Below, one piece after another: positions 1 through 11,366 of a stretch of 64,000 nt of DNA. This DNA is from Euptelea pleiosperma (Eukaryota; Streptophyta; Magnoliopsida; Ranunculales; Eupteleaceae), in assembly GCA_035048495.1 (NCBI GenBank), contig CM068553.1, forward strand, positions 4,209,259 to 4,273,258. Reading direction: 5' to 3'. The stretch's first letter is position 1, and each line of letters opens with the position of its first letter. The notes beneath the pieces were generated by a model that was not told the DNA's origin, did not search any database, and saw nothing but the letters and a program-made list of their open reading frames with translations. Position numbers and translations under genes: made by a program.

Positions 1-411
1 TAGCCCACTAATTTCATGGATGTTTAGCCCACTTCTGTTGGATATACAAACAAAAAACCAACTTGATTGGTTATCTCTAGCCATAGATTTTAGGATTGAT
101 TCTAGCCGTTGGATTGAAGCATGTTTTTTGGGTAGTAAATCTAATGGCTAGAAAACATCAATCGAGTTGATTTTTAGTGCGTTTCTCCACCAATAGGTTG
201 GCTGAACAGCCAGCGTAGGAAACAAAGTGCGCTCCTGTGCACCATATCCATGCAGTCATTGGGCCCAAAAGATGATGTAGGGCCACGAGAGTGGCCACGA
301 TAGTCCTCTGCATCTTAATTAATACCATATATTTGAATATATATTAAAAATAAAAAAGATCTTATATAGATTTTTCACCTTAGGCCTCAACTTATATCAA
401 GACGGCCCTGT

Positions 412-685
412 TTGGCAGACCCACATAGAAGATGAATCAATGACTGATTTTTGGTGAGGCTGTTCTCTATGGTGAGGAGATCATCCTCACAAAAATTCAA
501 TTCATTCCGATATTCGTAGACTGGTTTAGAAGTTGAAGAATTATGGACCGTCTAGCTTGAAAACCACATTTGATGGGGTTAGAACTTTCGGAATGGGCTG
601 ATTTTTTGTTGTGGTCATCTATGTGGTGAGGAGATCATCTCACCAAAAATCAGCCATTGATTCATCTTCTATGTGAGTCCGCCAA
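412..685. mobile_element. Fold-back MITE with about 50-bp inverted ends
   Basis: The left end (TTGGCAGACCCACATAG, then AGATGAATCAATG) is the reverse complement of the right end (CTATGTGAGTCCGCCAA) apart from a few mismatches, and the similarity runs through the GGTGAGGAGATCATC stretch. It has no coding capacity. The left half recurs inside the Mutator-like element at 35870-36519 (near 36195-36325), so this is a dispersed family. I could not define a target duplication, so the exact ends are uncertain by a few bases. Confidence 0.6.
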
Positions 686-759
686 CATGGTTGTCAAAAA
701 TGGTTGTACCCGATCCCGTCCTTTTCTAAAACAATAAAATTCAAGAGAATAGTCAAGAC

Positions 760-1188
760 CATGGTTTTAAAAACGGCCATTTAAACGATTTTAACGGCTG
801 TTTAAATGGTAACGCCCCAAGCCCGTTTCCATTAAAACTGTTTAAACAAGTTTTATCGGTTTTGAAAAAAATGGCCGTTTTTTTTGTTATAACGGCCGTT
901 TAATTCTGGCCGTTAAATCCGTTTATTTCCATTAAAATCAGCTTAATTTCCGTTATTCCGTTTTTTTTTTTTTTATTTTCAAATTTCAAAATTTGAATTT
1001 CAGCGCCATTTTTCTCATTTTTTTCTGTTGAAATCCGTTAAAATCGTTAAAACCGTTAAAATCCGTTTAATTCCATTAATTCCATTTTTTTCTAATTTTT
1101 TTCCATATTTGCCCCTGGGCGTTTCAATCCATTTAAACGGTTACTCCCCCAGTCCGTTAACCGTTAAAACGGCCTCCTTTAAACCTTG
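760..1188. mobile_element. hAT-type MITE with perfect 8-bp target duplication
   Basis: The element starts CATGGTTTTAAAAACGGCC and ends with the near reverse complement GGCCTCCTTTAAACCTTG. It is flanked on both sides by GTCAAGAC (752-759 and 1189-1196), an exact 8-bp duplication as hAT transposases make. The interior is a run of AACGG/CCGTT words with many short palindromes and no gene. Relatives lie at 18056-18200 and, more degenerate, near 24085-24230, 29600-29725, 36908-37130 and 37995-38085. Confidence 0.75.
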
Positions 1189-1289
1189 GTCAAGACAAAC
1201 ACAAGTCCACCCATCGTTGTGATGGACTAAAAACATCACCTACGTGGGACCTGGTAGTAAACTTCCTTCTCGTAGTTCCCGATGGACCA

Positions 1290-2345
1290 TAATTGAGCCA
1301 CGTGGCATATTTTTACTGATTGGTGGACCTACAGACCAAACATCAATCTGATTGGTGATTTTTTTATGTTAGATTGGAGTTTTTCATGGGTTGATTTTTA
1401 ACTGTGGGATTCGAGCATTATTTGGGGTACTCAGATCTAAAGCTTATAAATGACCAATCAGACTGAGCTTTGGTCTATAGGGCCATCTAGGGATGTACCA
1501 ACCATCTATACGGTTAGTGGTCTCTAAGAATGTGCCACGTGGCTCCAAATGTTGTCCGTCAGGAACTTTGATCACATACTTCGTCATCTCTAGAACTTTG
1601 ATGACAACAGACTGTCATCGAGACCGATGACAGCTCACAATATGAGCCACGTGGCATACTCTTAGAGTACGCTGACCGTATGGGTGTTTGGCCAATCCCT
1701 AGGTGGATCTCCAAACCAAAAATCAATATGATTAGTGATTTCTAGGCATTGGACTGGAGTTATTTTCATGAGTTGATTTTGACTGTGATAATTTGAGCAT
1801 TATTTTGGATACAAAGATCCAAAGGATTGAAATCACTAATCAGGCTGATTTTCGATTTGTAGCTCCAGCTAGAGATTGGCAAAAAATCCATACGGTCAGA
1901 GTACTATAAGAGTATGCCACGTGACTCATACTTTGCGCTGTCATCGGCTAGTCTGCTTCGTGGTAACTGAAGCCGGTCACCCCACACATTACGAGTCATG
2001 TGGCACATTATTAGTGGACACTGACCGTATGGATGTTTGGCCAGTCACTAGGTGAACCTAAAAACCAAAAACTAAATCTGATCAGTGATTTTTAAGCATT
2101 GGATTGAAGTTATTTTCATGGGTTGATTTTAACCGTAGGAATTTGAGCATTATTGAGCGTCATTTGGTGCAAAGATCCAAAGGTTGTAAATCACTAATCA
2201 GCTGATATTTGGTTTACAGGTCAACTGAGGGACTGGTCAAACATCCATACGGTCATCGCCCTCTAATAGTATGCCACGTGGCTCGTAATATGGGCTGTGA
2301 CCGGCTTCGGTCACCACGTAATGTGACCGAAGTTTTACTCGACTG
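1290..2345. mobile_element. Three adjacent copies of the G-box fold-back MITE family
   Basis: Copies lie at about 1295-1555, 1600-1960 and 1965-2335. Each is a long imperfect inverted repeat whose arms read, from outside in: a G-box region (GAGCCACGTGGCATA), then ACCGTATGGATGTTTGGCC, then CCTAGGTGGACC, then AAAATCAGCCTGATTAGTG. The last copy ends in GAAGTTTTACTCG about 65 bp before the TATA-like box of the lipid kinase gene. The palindrome CCACGTGG or a close variant occurs at nearly every arm. No coding capacity is seen. Confidence 0.7.
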
Positions 2346-2406
2346 CAGATAGTCAGACATTGGAAAAAATGTCACCTCGTCCCCATAGAACTTATCGCCC
2401 CCACCG

Positions 2407-2413
2407 TATAAAA
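2407..2413 (+). promoter_or_regulatory. TATA-like box of the lipid kinase gene
   Basis: TATAAAA lies about 195 bases before the proposed start codon, in a GC-richer stretch just after the MITE cluster. Its position fits a core promoter with a 5' untranslated region of about 165 bases. This is inferred from sequence only. Confidence 0.45.
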
Positions 2414-2607
2414 CCAACTAACTTCCCTAGTAACGTCGGAGGAGACCTTAAGAAGAGTCCAAGCAAATCACCTTCACCCTCACACGCCCATCTAACTCCT
2501 CTTTTAATCTCTTGATTTCAGAAACTAATCAGGTTTCTCTTCTTAGAAGAACAAAATACAAAACACGTCACGAGTTTTTCGAAAACCGAACCAGCACAGA
2601 AGCATAA

Positions 2608-5600
2608 ATGGTTTATCGGATAACAGTGACAATGGCTATGGCCAAACCCTCGTTTTTGAGAGTAGAGCAATCCATGGCGCCAGATCTCTCCGCCGATCGT
2701 ACGAGTTATAGACCAGTCTCTACTCGCAGAGGCGATCTAGTCTTCATCGTCAATCCCAAAGGTTCGCTCGTCGAATCCCCTCTTTTTTCTTGTTTTTTGA
2801 GCTTCAGCTTCTGATATTTTGAGCTTTTTTGATATTTTCTTTGTTTGATATCAGGTGCCAATGGCCGGACTGGTCATGAATGGAAGAAATTACTGCCGTA
2901 TCTCAGGTCTCGTCTAGGTAGAGATCGCAATGTGAGCTTCTTCTCTTATTCCCTGTTTTTCTTCTTGTTGTTTTTCGTTTTTGTTTTAGATATCAGAATG
3001 CAAAACCGTACTTATGATTTTGTTCTGTTTTGGAATTCGAATTCTCTGTTTCTATAGTTCACATTGAACTGTTTCGGTCTTGTAATGGTTAATGGAGCTG
3101 TTAATTAGTGGAGACGAAGTATGCAGTTAATTTTACTAAATCTGGGTAAATTGGACTGTTATTGAGGTTTCGCCAATTTCTTCAATAATTGTCGGGTTCG
3201 CAATGTTAGCTTAGTTTGCATCAGAGATGTTTTTATTTCTACAATTTTCCACTGTTCTGTCTTAACCGTATGTTACTTAAACCAGCTCTAGAAATTGCTA
3301 GATATTCTGCCTTTCTTTGCTGTTAAAATAATCACCACCAAATGTTCTAGTTGTTTTGGAGCTTTTTTTTATTCATTTGCTAAGACTCTCCTTTGATGCT
3401 TATCTTTGAGTTTCCGAAAAAGAAATACTCCCTTTAAAGCCTTAGTGCTAATTTCTTTCTAAAAATCGATATGGTCAACATTAATAAACTCTAACGAGTC
3501 CAATTGGTAGCTGTGGATAAAAGTTTGCTACGTGGTTCACAATTCGCTACATATTTTGTTGGATTTAAGAGAGGAACAACCTACTTGTCCTCATAATAAA
3601 CAGGTTAGACTTTGTGGGTTTTTAAGTGAACTTGGTAACCGTTAGATAAACCTTAACAAAGCCAAATGGCTTGATAACATCAGTATCCATCCAGGGCTTC
3701 TGCAGTTGGTGACTCATGTTATATCTGTTATATATATATATTTGTGTGGCTGTTGGCATCAGTGTATTCTGTTCTTAACTTGAGCATTTCTCTATTGTGA
3801 CCAGATTTGTGAATCTTTGACTTCAGGCCCTTCCCATGCCATTGACATAACAAGAGAGGTACAAATTTTCTTTTGATGTATTTTATATGCTCTTAGTTTT
3901 CTTTGTTTACTCTTTTTGGGTAGCATAGCTCCAGAATTAGGGAGGGGCTGAATGGCTTAGTGTGTAAAATTGACATGGAAAAAACATATGACAATGTGTG
4001 CTGGAACTTTCTGGATCTATGCTTAGTAGAATGGGTTTTGGGCTGCGATGGAGGGGATGGATAAATGAGTGCATTTCTACTGCTACCTTTTCGGTGCTAG
4101 CGAATGACTCTCCAGCAAGGTTTTTCAGAAGCTCGAGGGGTCTGAGATATGGTGATCCTTTATCCCTTTTTCTGTTCATTGTGGTGGTTGAAGCACTAGG
4201 CATGATGACTGATAAAGCAATGGATGGGGGAGTGCTTGAAGGTTTCCGAGCTAGCAGGCGTGGTCCAATGATATCCCATTTGTAGTTCCTGGATGATACA
4301 GTCTTCTTTTCTAAGGCTTATCTAAGTCAACTCGGACACCTTAGAGTCATGCTTAGATGCTTTGAGGTGGTATCAGGTTTCCAAATCGACCTTTCTAAGA
4401 GTGAGGTGTTTGGGGTGGGAGAAGTGGTTGACATTAGGAATTTGACAGCTAGTTTGGGTTGTAAGGTTGGCCGTTTGCCCACTTCCTACTTCGGGCTTCC
4501 TTTGGGTGCAAGGTACAAGGACAAAGCCATATGGGTTCCAGTGGTGGAGAGATTTGGGAGGAGACTAGCGGCTTAGAATGGTAGATCCCTCTCGGAAGGG
4601 GGCAGGGTTACCCTTAGTCAGAGTACTCTATCGAGCTTACCTATCCATTATCTTTCTTTGTTTTCTCTTCTGGCTAGTGTAGCCGAAGTCTAGAAAAGCT
4701 GATGAGAGAGTTTTTGTCGCAAGGGAAGCAAGATACCCATAAGTTCCATCTAGTGGAATGGAAAAATCTGCAAGTAAAAAGAAGAAGGTGGTTTGGGGTT
4801 TAGACACCTCAGAGAGATGAATGAAGCGTTGTTGGGTAAATGGTTATGGAGGTATGGGGAGGAAGATGATAGCTCGTGGAGGAGAGTGATTGGTAGTAAA
4901 TTTGGGATTGCTCAAGATGGGTGGGATTGTGGTTCAGTTGTTTCGTTCTATGGGAACAACTTGTGGAGAGGCATCGCAAGGATCCGGGAGAGGTTTGGGA
5001 AAGGGGTTTGATACTTGGTTGGCAGGGGTGACAGGATTCAGTTCCGGGAGGACTCTTGGTATGGGTGGGGCCCTCTCAAGGAAGATTTCCTCTGTTGTAC
5101 CATGTGTCTGATCTAAAAGGAGCCAAGATCCAAGAATGCATTGTCAAGGGTGTGGGGAATGGTTATTGGAATTTTGGATTCAGAAGAAACATCAATGATT
5201 GGGAGATAGATAGTCTCGCTTCCCTATTATCTCGGGTCGGTGAGGTCCCGATGCTGTCAGTGGAGCCGGATAGGAGAACTTGGTGGTGGGACTCCAAGGG
5301 TATTTTCTTACCGAAGTCCTTGCAGTTTAGGCCAATGAGCCATAGGATGTTTCCAGCTTCTTTGGTTTGGGGGGCCCCTATACCTTCCAAAGTGAGAGTT
5401 TTTGTTTGGACAACGATGCTAGATAAGATCTTGACGGTGGATCACTTAAATAATAGGGTGATGATGTTGCCCAATAGGTGCTCCTTGTGCAAAGCAATTG
5501 CGAAGACGATTGCGCATGTGCTTATCCACTGTCCATTGACCTTTGAAGTCTGGCAGACTTTCATCTCTCTCTTTGGTATCGCCTATGTGATCCCTCAGCA

Positions 5601-8600
5601 TATCCTAGGCATTGTGCAAGGAAGCTCTTTGGAGTTCTTGAAAGATAGAGGAAGAGTTTTATGGAGGATCCTCCTGTTTGCTATTTTGTGGACAGTTTGG
5701 AAGGAGAGGAACTCACGTATCTTCAAGGGAAAGGAAAATGTCTCTAAAATGGTGTTAAATGTTAAAGCCTTGTTATATCTTTGGTCTTCCTTAAAGCCAT
5801 AGTTCAAGGGCTGTTTTTTTCTGAATGATTGAATCTTTTGTTTTTATATGGGACGAGTTGATTTGAGAATCCTCTTTTCCTTGAGCTGTATGTCGCTCCT
5901 TTGTATTGTTCTGTTTGGGGTTCCCAGGTTCGTGGAGTTCCCCTTTTATTAATATACTTCTTACTTATAAAAAAAAAAAAATCAGCTGGGTGTTGGGACT
6001 AATGGTGTGCAGGCTATCCGGGAGGGTGCTGATGCTGTGGTAGCAGTTGGAGGTGATGGTACTCTTCATGAGGTTTGAGTTGCTACTCTATTCAATAAGA
6101 CTAACTTCATTATGGTATTGCATCTTTATTGGTACGAATGGCCTTCTTTTCCGGCTATTTGTTTTAGTTGCTTATGGTTAGGTGAATCGCCAAACATTTC
6201 TCTAGCATCTTAAAAAAATGAAGTCTCTTAAAATAAAGAAAGATAAATAGTTGATGATATCTTTGTACTGCAGCATATCAGTTTTCTTTAAATGGGAGAG
6301 ATCTGTTAAATTTTTTTGATTAAACAACCAGTTATCAAATCTGTAAATTGAAAGGCTTTTGGTCCATCTTGATTAATCTGCTGAAACAGGTAAACATACT
6401 AATATTTTTTATTTGATAAGTAACATACTAAATATTGTTTCAATATAAATTTGCACATTTCTGTGGTTTTTGTTCCAATCAACTATCTAAAATAGTTCCT
6501 CCTTTGCAATGACCTAGAAAACTAATTAAGGATCCATGTCTGATGTAACACTTCTAACACGGATAGAGTAATAATAGATAATTGCTATAATAAACAAGAT
6601 TGTTTTTAACTACATTAGGGACCTTGCTCTGTGAGGTGCTAGATTTACTACATTACTAAATCTCTTTTTTCTTTATAATATGTGGTACTTGCTCTGAGGT
6701 TACAACTTTCATGTTGGCTTGTGCACATCATAGATGTTAGTATTGAGGAACTTTCTATTTGGTCTCAAGATTCTCCGAGTGTTATTTATAGGAAAATCAA
6801 GAACAAGTATTGGATACATGGTCACTGATTCACTTTGGCTTGCAATTGGCAGGTCGTCAATGGCTTCTTCTGGGCAGGAAAACCTATCTCTGCTTATGAC
6901 CAGGGGGGTAGTCATTCAACTGCGCTTGGTGTAAGTGATTACGAAATAGAAGTTCCTTTGGATAACTGTATTCCTACCAATTATTTCTGTCTTTTCTTGA
7001 CTACAGAAACCAATGTACATTGTAGTGTGATTTGTAAATTGCTTGGCATATGTTTTTCAATAGATTTGATTCTGCTTCACCTTCTTTACAGCTCATTCCC
7101 TTGGGGACTGGATCAGATTTTGCCAGAACATTTGGATGGTTGGTTGATGCTACTCCCACTTGGCTTCATTTGGTATGAGCTTTGAATGCTTGATTGTCTG
7201 TCCTTGTTTGTTGAATGATAGCATCCTTTTTGATTTGTTTATCAGGAAAAATGATCCTCATGAAGCCATTGAACGCATAGTTAAAGGTTCTCTCATCTCA
7301 CGGCTTTGTTTATGTTTGGTTATATCATAACCACATAAACTTTTATATATAAAGAACTAGAGTTCTATGTATACGTTCCTTTTTTTTTTCTTTTTAAATT
7401 TTTTGCCAAGTGAATTCTACGTATCCATTCTTTGCCTAATGTAAAATCTACAACTAGCCAGTGCTTTGACTGCATCTTAATTTTTCATTTCTAATCTGCA
7501 AAAAGAAGATGTTTTGCAGGGCTAAAATCTCGAATAGATGTTGGCGTTATTAGTGGAGAAAGTGGAGAACCTCATTACTTCATAAATGTTGCTGATATTC
7601 ATTTGTAAGGGTATCTTCCTTAAGAGATTTGAGGACTGAGGTTTACCAAACACCACATGCTTATTTTAAACGTTTCACTATTACGTTTTGTGGAAGTCTG
7701 TAGGAGCGCGAAGGCAGGTTATTATGCTTCAAGGTACAAAAGATTTGGAAACTTATGTTACGTTTTTGGTGCGTTGAGAGGTTTTATTGGGCACAATAAT
7801 CAGGACCTTAGGATCAAGGTCAGTGGCATTCGAAGTTTTAAGCTTTCCATTTGGTACTCTTACATGTAGATTTGCTCTATACTATTATGTTATTCTGTTA
7901 GTATTCATTGTGTTCCAGTAACTTCATAGAATGCTGTGTACACTAGGTCAATGAGGGAGAGTGGGAAGTATTTCCTCAAGCAACCGCCATTTGCATTGGA
8001 AATGCAAAATTCTTTGGTGGGGGCATGAAGATTACCCCAAATGCTGACCCCTGCAATGGAAATTTTGAGGTAGAACAATGTCTGTATACAATCTTATACT
8101 TCACTAATGGTTATGCCAACTGTTTACATGGCACAATGAAATGTATTGCCATGAAATCTGACTTTTGCATTATGCTGTGTCTGTATTTCCCAGGTTGTGA
8201 TTCTTCAGAACTTTAAATGGTATGACTTTATTCTTAAACTGTATAAGCTGTACAACGGGACACATCTATCAGAGAAAAATGTGTGTTCAAGAAGGTATTT
8301 TCCATTTCTTTAAATATGAAGGTTTGTCTTAACCATTTTGGCACCGCCAACTTTGTGCTACTTCTAAGCAGATTATGAATTCCTCTTTTTTGATTTATAC
8401 TGAATTATTCATGCACATAACTGAAAACATAAGGAAACAACCTGACAGCCTTGACATTTAGGTAAATTAAAGCAATTTTATTCGTGTTGATTAATGCTAG
8501 GACACATTATCAAAAGTGACAAACTCTCTTGTGGTGCAATCTGTTACTCAGGCTTTTAGCTTTTTGGTGAACCTATTGATCGCCAAGGATACAAACAGTA

Positions 8601-9753
8601 GTAATCAGACTTATATTTCACCAGTAGAGAAAAGAAAGTGAGGTTAATCCGCATCATTTATTCTCTTGTCTTAAAAGTGACTAACTTATTGGCTCCCTGT
8701 TAAACAATCTTAAGATGGCTATGGCTTACACCATTTATACTGCCCGAGGTAATTAAGATTGAAAATGAATGGTCACCCTTTGAGGTGGCTTCCTTTGCTT
8801 GCCACCTGTCCAACTCAATCTACAGAGGTCTGATAAATGCTTAACATTACTTTTACATCCCTAATTGCAACTACATTCCCCTTGGTACACAAGCATGCAC
8901 ATTTTTAGTGGTGGTTTGTGGTCTTCCTCATTGAAGGTAAGTTAAGACAATTATATTGGAGGATGTTGTTGGAATATGCCTTATTTACTATGTTATGTTG
9001 TCAGGGGTGTGTCTGTAATTATGTTATTATCCAAGGGGTTATTGTAATATCTTAAAGTTATCACATTAATAATAGGCTAGTGGAGGTCATGTAAAAAACA
9101 TACATGACTCTTCTCTTCTCCTCTCATTTCTTCTTCTATTCTATTCTTCATTCCAAATAACAAAACCATATCTACGCCGCATACCAAATCTTTATCGAGT
9201 AAGCAAGGCAGTGTTAATGGGAAGCCCATCCACAATCTTTCAGGTAACGTTCATCTTGCTAATATCAAACCCTTTGACCTACCCTCACCATGCATGTGCA
9301 TGAATGTGAAGGTGGGTTTCTTTAATACGTTCGGGGACAGTGGGGTTGAATAATTTTGGTATTGTGTAGATACGAGGATAAACATCTAGACAATGCGTTT
9401 TGTGGTTTTATTCTTGGGGCTTTTGCTATTGCATTGTCGCCTTTTGGTTTTATGCTTCTCTAGTAAACATTCCTATGTGCTAGTTTTACAAGTTATATCA
9501 GAGAGTTTTAGGCTTAAAAGTTTTCTTCCATGCCGCTTATGAGGTTGCTTTTAAACATCTAGCATCTCAGGTTCTGTTTTTTGATTTGCTTATTCGAGCT
9601 ATGTTTTACTGTTGCTGTTGCAGCGTGCGGTCCATTGAAGTGGAGGAAATTGTGGGCAGTGGTAGCATTTATGTTCAGTCTGATGGGGAACATCTAGGGT
9701 TTCTTCCTAGGAAGTTTTGTATTTTACCTGCTGCAATTGAGATGCTGTGCTAG
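2608..9753 (+). CDS. LCBK2: Sphingoid long-chain base kinase 2-like / diacylglycerol kinase family
   Basis: Twelve exons join to 354 residues: 2608-2761, 2855-2931, 3805-3858, 6013-6072, 6853-6930, 7092-7138, 7246-7286, 7520-7604, 7704-7818, 7947-8069, 8194-8294, 9624-9753. All introns are GT-AG and phases agree. The product has the DAGK catalytic fold: VNPKGANGRTG near residue 48, the nucleotide loop [14 protein letters not shown], and [14 protein letters not shown]. The C-terminal half carries [26 protein letters not shown] and [15 protein letters not shown], all typical of plant LCBK2 (Arabidopsis At2g46090). The family is expected to phosphorylate a lipid hydroxyl, either a sphingoid base or diacylglycerol; the substrate cannot be read from sequence. 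In-frame ATGs at 2632 and 2638 are alternative starts. Intron 3 is swollen to 2.15 kb by a LINE, and intron 11 holds a possible solo LTR. Confidence 0.93.
3935..5981 (+). mobile_element. 5'-truncated, degenerate LINE (L1-type) in lipid kinase intron 3
   Basis: Reverse-transcriptase blocks are readable in shifting frames: [36 protein letters not shown], a changed catalytic box FLDDTVFF (usually F/Y-A-D-D), and [16 protein letters not shown] long open stretch at 5056-5802 holds the zf-RVT zinc finger (CSLCK...H...HCPLTFEVW) common at the end of plant LINE ORF2. There is a frameshift near 4020 and stops near 4283 and 4574. The copy ends in an A13 tail at 5969-5981. The endonuclease domain is missing, as expected from 5' truncation. 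It lies in the same orientation as the host gene. No target duplication could be defined. Confidence 0.88.
8967..9162. mobile_element. Possible solo LTR in lipid kinase intron 11
   Basis: The segment begins TGTTGGAATATGCC and ends CCAAATAACA, the TG...CA form of Ty1/copia LTRs. It contains a CT-rich stretch (TTCTCTTCTCCTCTCATTTC) near the 3' end, as many plant LTRs do. The flanking five bases (GATGT and AAACC) do not match, so the target duplication is missing or the limits are wrong. Confidence 0.3.
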
Positions 9754-11366
9754 TATCTGCTTGGACTCAAATTTTACAGGATGCACACACACTTTCGTTG
9801 GCTTCGAAAATAATGCATCTCTTACAGGGAAATCAATCTTTGTGTTTGCTCCTTGGTGATGTGGTGGTTGGATGTCGCCACTATGGTTGGAGTAGGAAGC
9901 GGCTAGATAATTTTTATAGTCCGAACAAAGGAAAATAAGATTCTGGAAAAAGAATAAGTAAAAAAAAAAGATTATCGTAACCATGCTTTTATGTTCTGAG
10001 AATATAGAGGTTTAATTTTGTCCACAAAAAAAGAAAAAAAAATTGGCAAGAAGAACCGTATGGGCCTTGGAACATCTGTTCTAGGAATACTGTTCGTAAA
10101 ACTGTATGGGCCTTGGAAGGCTGTTGGGGAAAGCTTTTGATCGTGAATCTAAAATTTAGACGTGTCAGTCACTTCTTAGATTGGCCAGAACCCAGAAACT
10201 GCACTGACCTGAAGTTCCTGTCTGATCAACGTGGTGGATCACTTGTACAAGCTGCAGAAGATTGATGAAACGTCGACTGAGATCGTCTATAGGACGAATG
10301 GAGGAGATTGTCATGGACCATCCCTTGAGAGTGACTAAACTGTGGCTTTGATTCTGTCCGGCATTGCCTAGGCTATGACGTCAAGTACATTTTGCCCCGG
10401 GAAAACAAGGAAGTCCTTTGGCTTGCATGTACTCTTTTAACACGAGGTTTAACGGACTAAATTATAAAAAGGGTCGCGATGTAACCAGGAGTAGCTTACG
10501 CTTTTAGCACCATATTTGTTACTCACAGCTGTCATCTGGGCCCACTTACAGCATGGATGTTTATCCCACCGGACCCACCCATTGGTAGACATTCATACCA
10601 AAAATCAGCTTGTTTGATAATTTTTAGCTGTTGGTTTTTAGTACTAAAAAAATGGTTGAATTTAACGGCTAGAATCATGCCTTAATGGTGATTACCAATA
10701 ATGGTAATCTAATGGCTAGAGATTACCAATAATGATGATTTTTGGTGTGTACATCCACCAAGGGGTGGGCTAAACATCCATGCGGTCAGTGGGCCCAGAT
10801 GGCAAAGGTTAGTAACAAAAATTGGTGCTATCTTACGCTTGTTACATCGCCACCCATATAAAAAAGGTAGAAAAAGAACTGTTGAACAGTACATGGCAAG
10901 GCAGGATACTTGGCGTGGGGTGCACCAGATAACCTGTGAGACATTTTTCATCTTGAAGTGTTTCTGAATTAGCATTTTTAGGTTCCTGCAATCCATTTTG
11001 CACTTAAGTGGGAGGATCCAGACCATCCAACCATTGGGTCATTGGGGCCCATTGTAGATTCTCATAGATTAAAAAATTAATCCAATTTGATGCTATCCAT
11101 CGTTTAACGGTCTTTCCTTGATCATCCAATACAATATGGCTGATGTTTTGGGTCAAATACACCAATCACACCGCCCCTTAGCTCTTGGCGTAGGTTAGCA
11201 GAATCAGTGATTCATCACGCACTGCGCATGTTACCAACCTATTAAATGTGCATTTCTCTGGCTACCATTCATTTGGGCGAGATATTTTAAAAGCAAAGGA
11301 ACCGCGGGGAAAGCCAAGTCCCAACTCCAAGTCCCACCTTTCAACGACCAACGGTTTTCTCTCAAT
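9754..11366. other. Spacer between lipid kinase and DUF2358 genes
   Basis: Apart from the fold-back MITE at 10468-10858, I see no gene, RNA or clear regulatory element. The first 200 bases after the stop codon are probably 3' untranslated region; the last 100 bases before 11367 are presumably promoter and 5' untranslated region. Confidence 0.5.
10468..10858. mobile_element. Fold-back MITE, family of the element at 24786-25575
   Basis: The left arm reads GGGTCGCGATGTAAC, then TTAGCACCATATTTGTTACT, then CATCTGGGCCCACT and CATGGATGTTTA. The right arm is its imperfect reverse complement, ending GTTACATCGCCACCC. The arms are over 100 bp long and the element is under 400 bp with no coding capacity. 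It lies between the lipid kinase and the DUF2358 gene. Confidence 0.65.
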
